Shown here: positions 63,961 through 64,000 of the stretch, in pieces | Layout of the letters: each line of letters opens with the position of its first letter | How positions within the stretch are numbered: the first letter of the stretch is position 1 | Source of the DNA: Caprimulgus europaeus | Lineage: Eukaryota; Chordata; Aves; Caprimulgiformes; Caprimulgidae | Assembly: GCA_907165065.1 (NCBI GenBank) | Contig: OU015538.1 | Location: forward strand, 18,057,165-18,121,164 | Reading direction: 5' to 3' | DNA: 64,000 nt | Position numbers and translations under genes: made by a program | Notes under the pieces: model-generated | Seen by the model: only the letters and a program-made list of their open reading frames with translations | The model's database searches: none | Told to the model about the DNA's origin: nothing

Positions 63961-64000
63961 GCTTCATTTATAGTTGCACAGAAAAGCAGAGCAATTCCTT

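Larger units (their letters stand above)
54385..64000. other. AT-rich noncoding DNA, no gene seen
   Basis: No gene is recognisable in 9.6 kb. The longest frames are 104 codons (58515-58829), 94 (62551-62835), 88 and 87, none with a known domain; the last two overlap on opposite strands at 63382-63749. Small features listed separately are a palindrome near 59382, T17 at 61350, a 12-bp tandem at 63811 and A13 at 63948. A block near 60411-60435 shares the old amniote TGAAATTAATGGGACTCA motif. Confidence 0.6.

Noticed and set aside
1-64000. tRNA genes, U6/7SK-like RNAs, CRISPR arrays, rRNA
   Set aside because: I looked for tRNA B-box words, snRNA starts and regularly spaced repeats. Nothing beyond the MIR-like SINE fragments and the minisatellite was found.

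Overview
This 64 kb window looks like vertebrate, most likely avian, nuclear DNA with no protein-coding gene that I can recognise. It is AT-rich (about 35-38% GC by eye) and densely stopped in all six frames. Its many T/G-rich simple tracts are typical of bird introns and intergenic DNA. The clearest repeats are three 3'-terminal fragments of CR1 LINEs, the dominant retroposon of birds and other sauropsids. Low repeat density with CR1 as the main family fits a bird better than a mammal, turtle or crocodilian, but the species, chromosome and nearest gene cannot be read from the sequence. The window could be a gene desert or the inside of a very large intron.

Layout. 1-24.2 kb is unique-looking AT-rich DNA with poly-T and T/G tracts, a small 18-bp tandem duplication and faint remnants of old amniote retroposons (about 18.75, 20.86 and 22.82-23.06 kb). 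24.25-25.8 kb is the one clearly different domain: a C/T-rich then CpG-rich block holding a 37-bp minisatellite, followed at once by a minus-strand CR1 tail and, 240 bp on, a longer plus-strand CR1 fragment. 25.8-41 kb is again mostly unique, with two GC-richer blocks of unknown origin (32.7-33.1 and 38.1-38.7 kb), L2/L3-like and MIR-like fossils, and short motifs shared with an old amniote repeat. 41.0-41.43 kb is the third CR1 fragment. 44.70-44.80 kb is a compact 105-bp foldback with perfect 18-bp arms. 54.33 kb has a GAAA microsatellite. The rest to 64 kb is AT-rich DNA without recognisable genes; parts of it have the look of conserved noncoding elements.

No tRNA, rRNA, CRISPR, intact transposase or reverse transcriptase gene, or clear endogenous retrovirus was recognised. 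The longest open frames (211-234 codons near 24.2-25.05 kb) come from the stop-free 37-bp repeat being open in all three forward frames. All others are 123 codons or fewer, look random in composition and resemble no family I know. Family names for the older repeats rest on memory of consensus sequences, not on a search.
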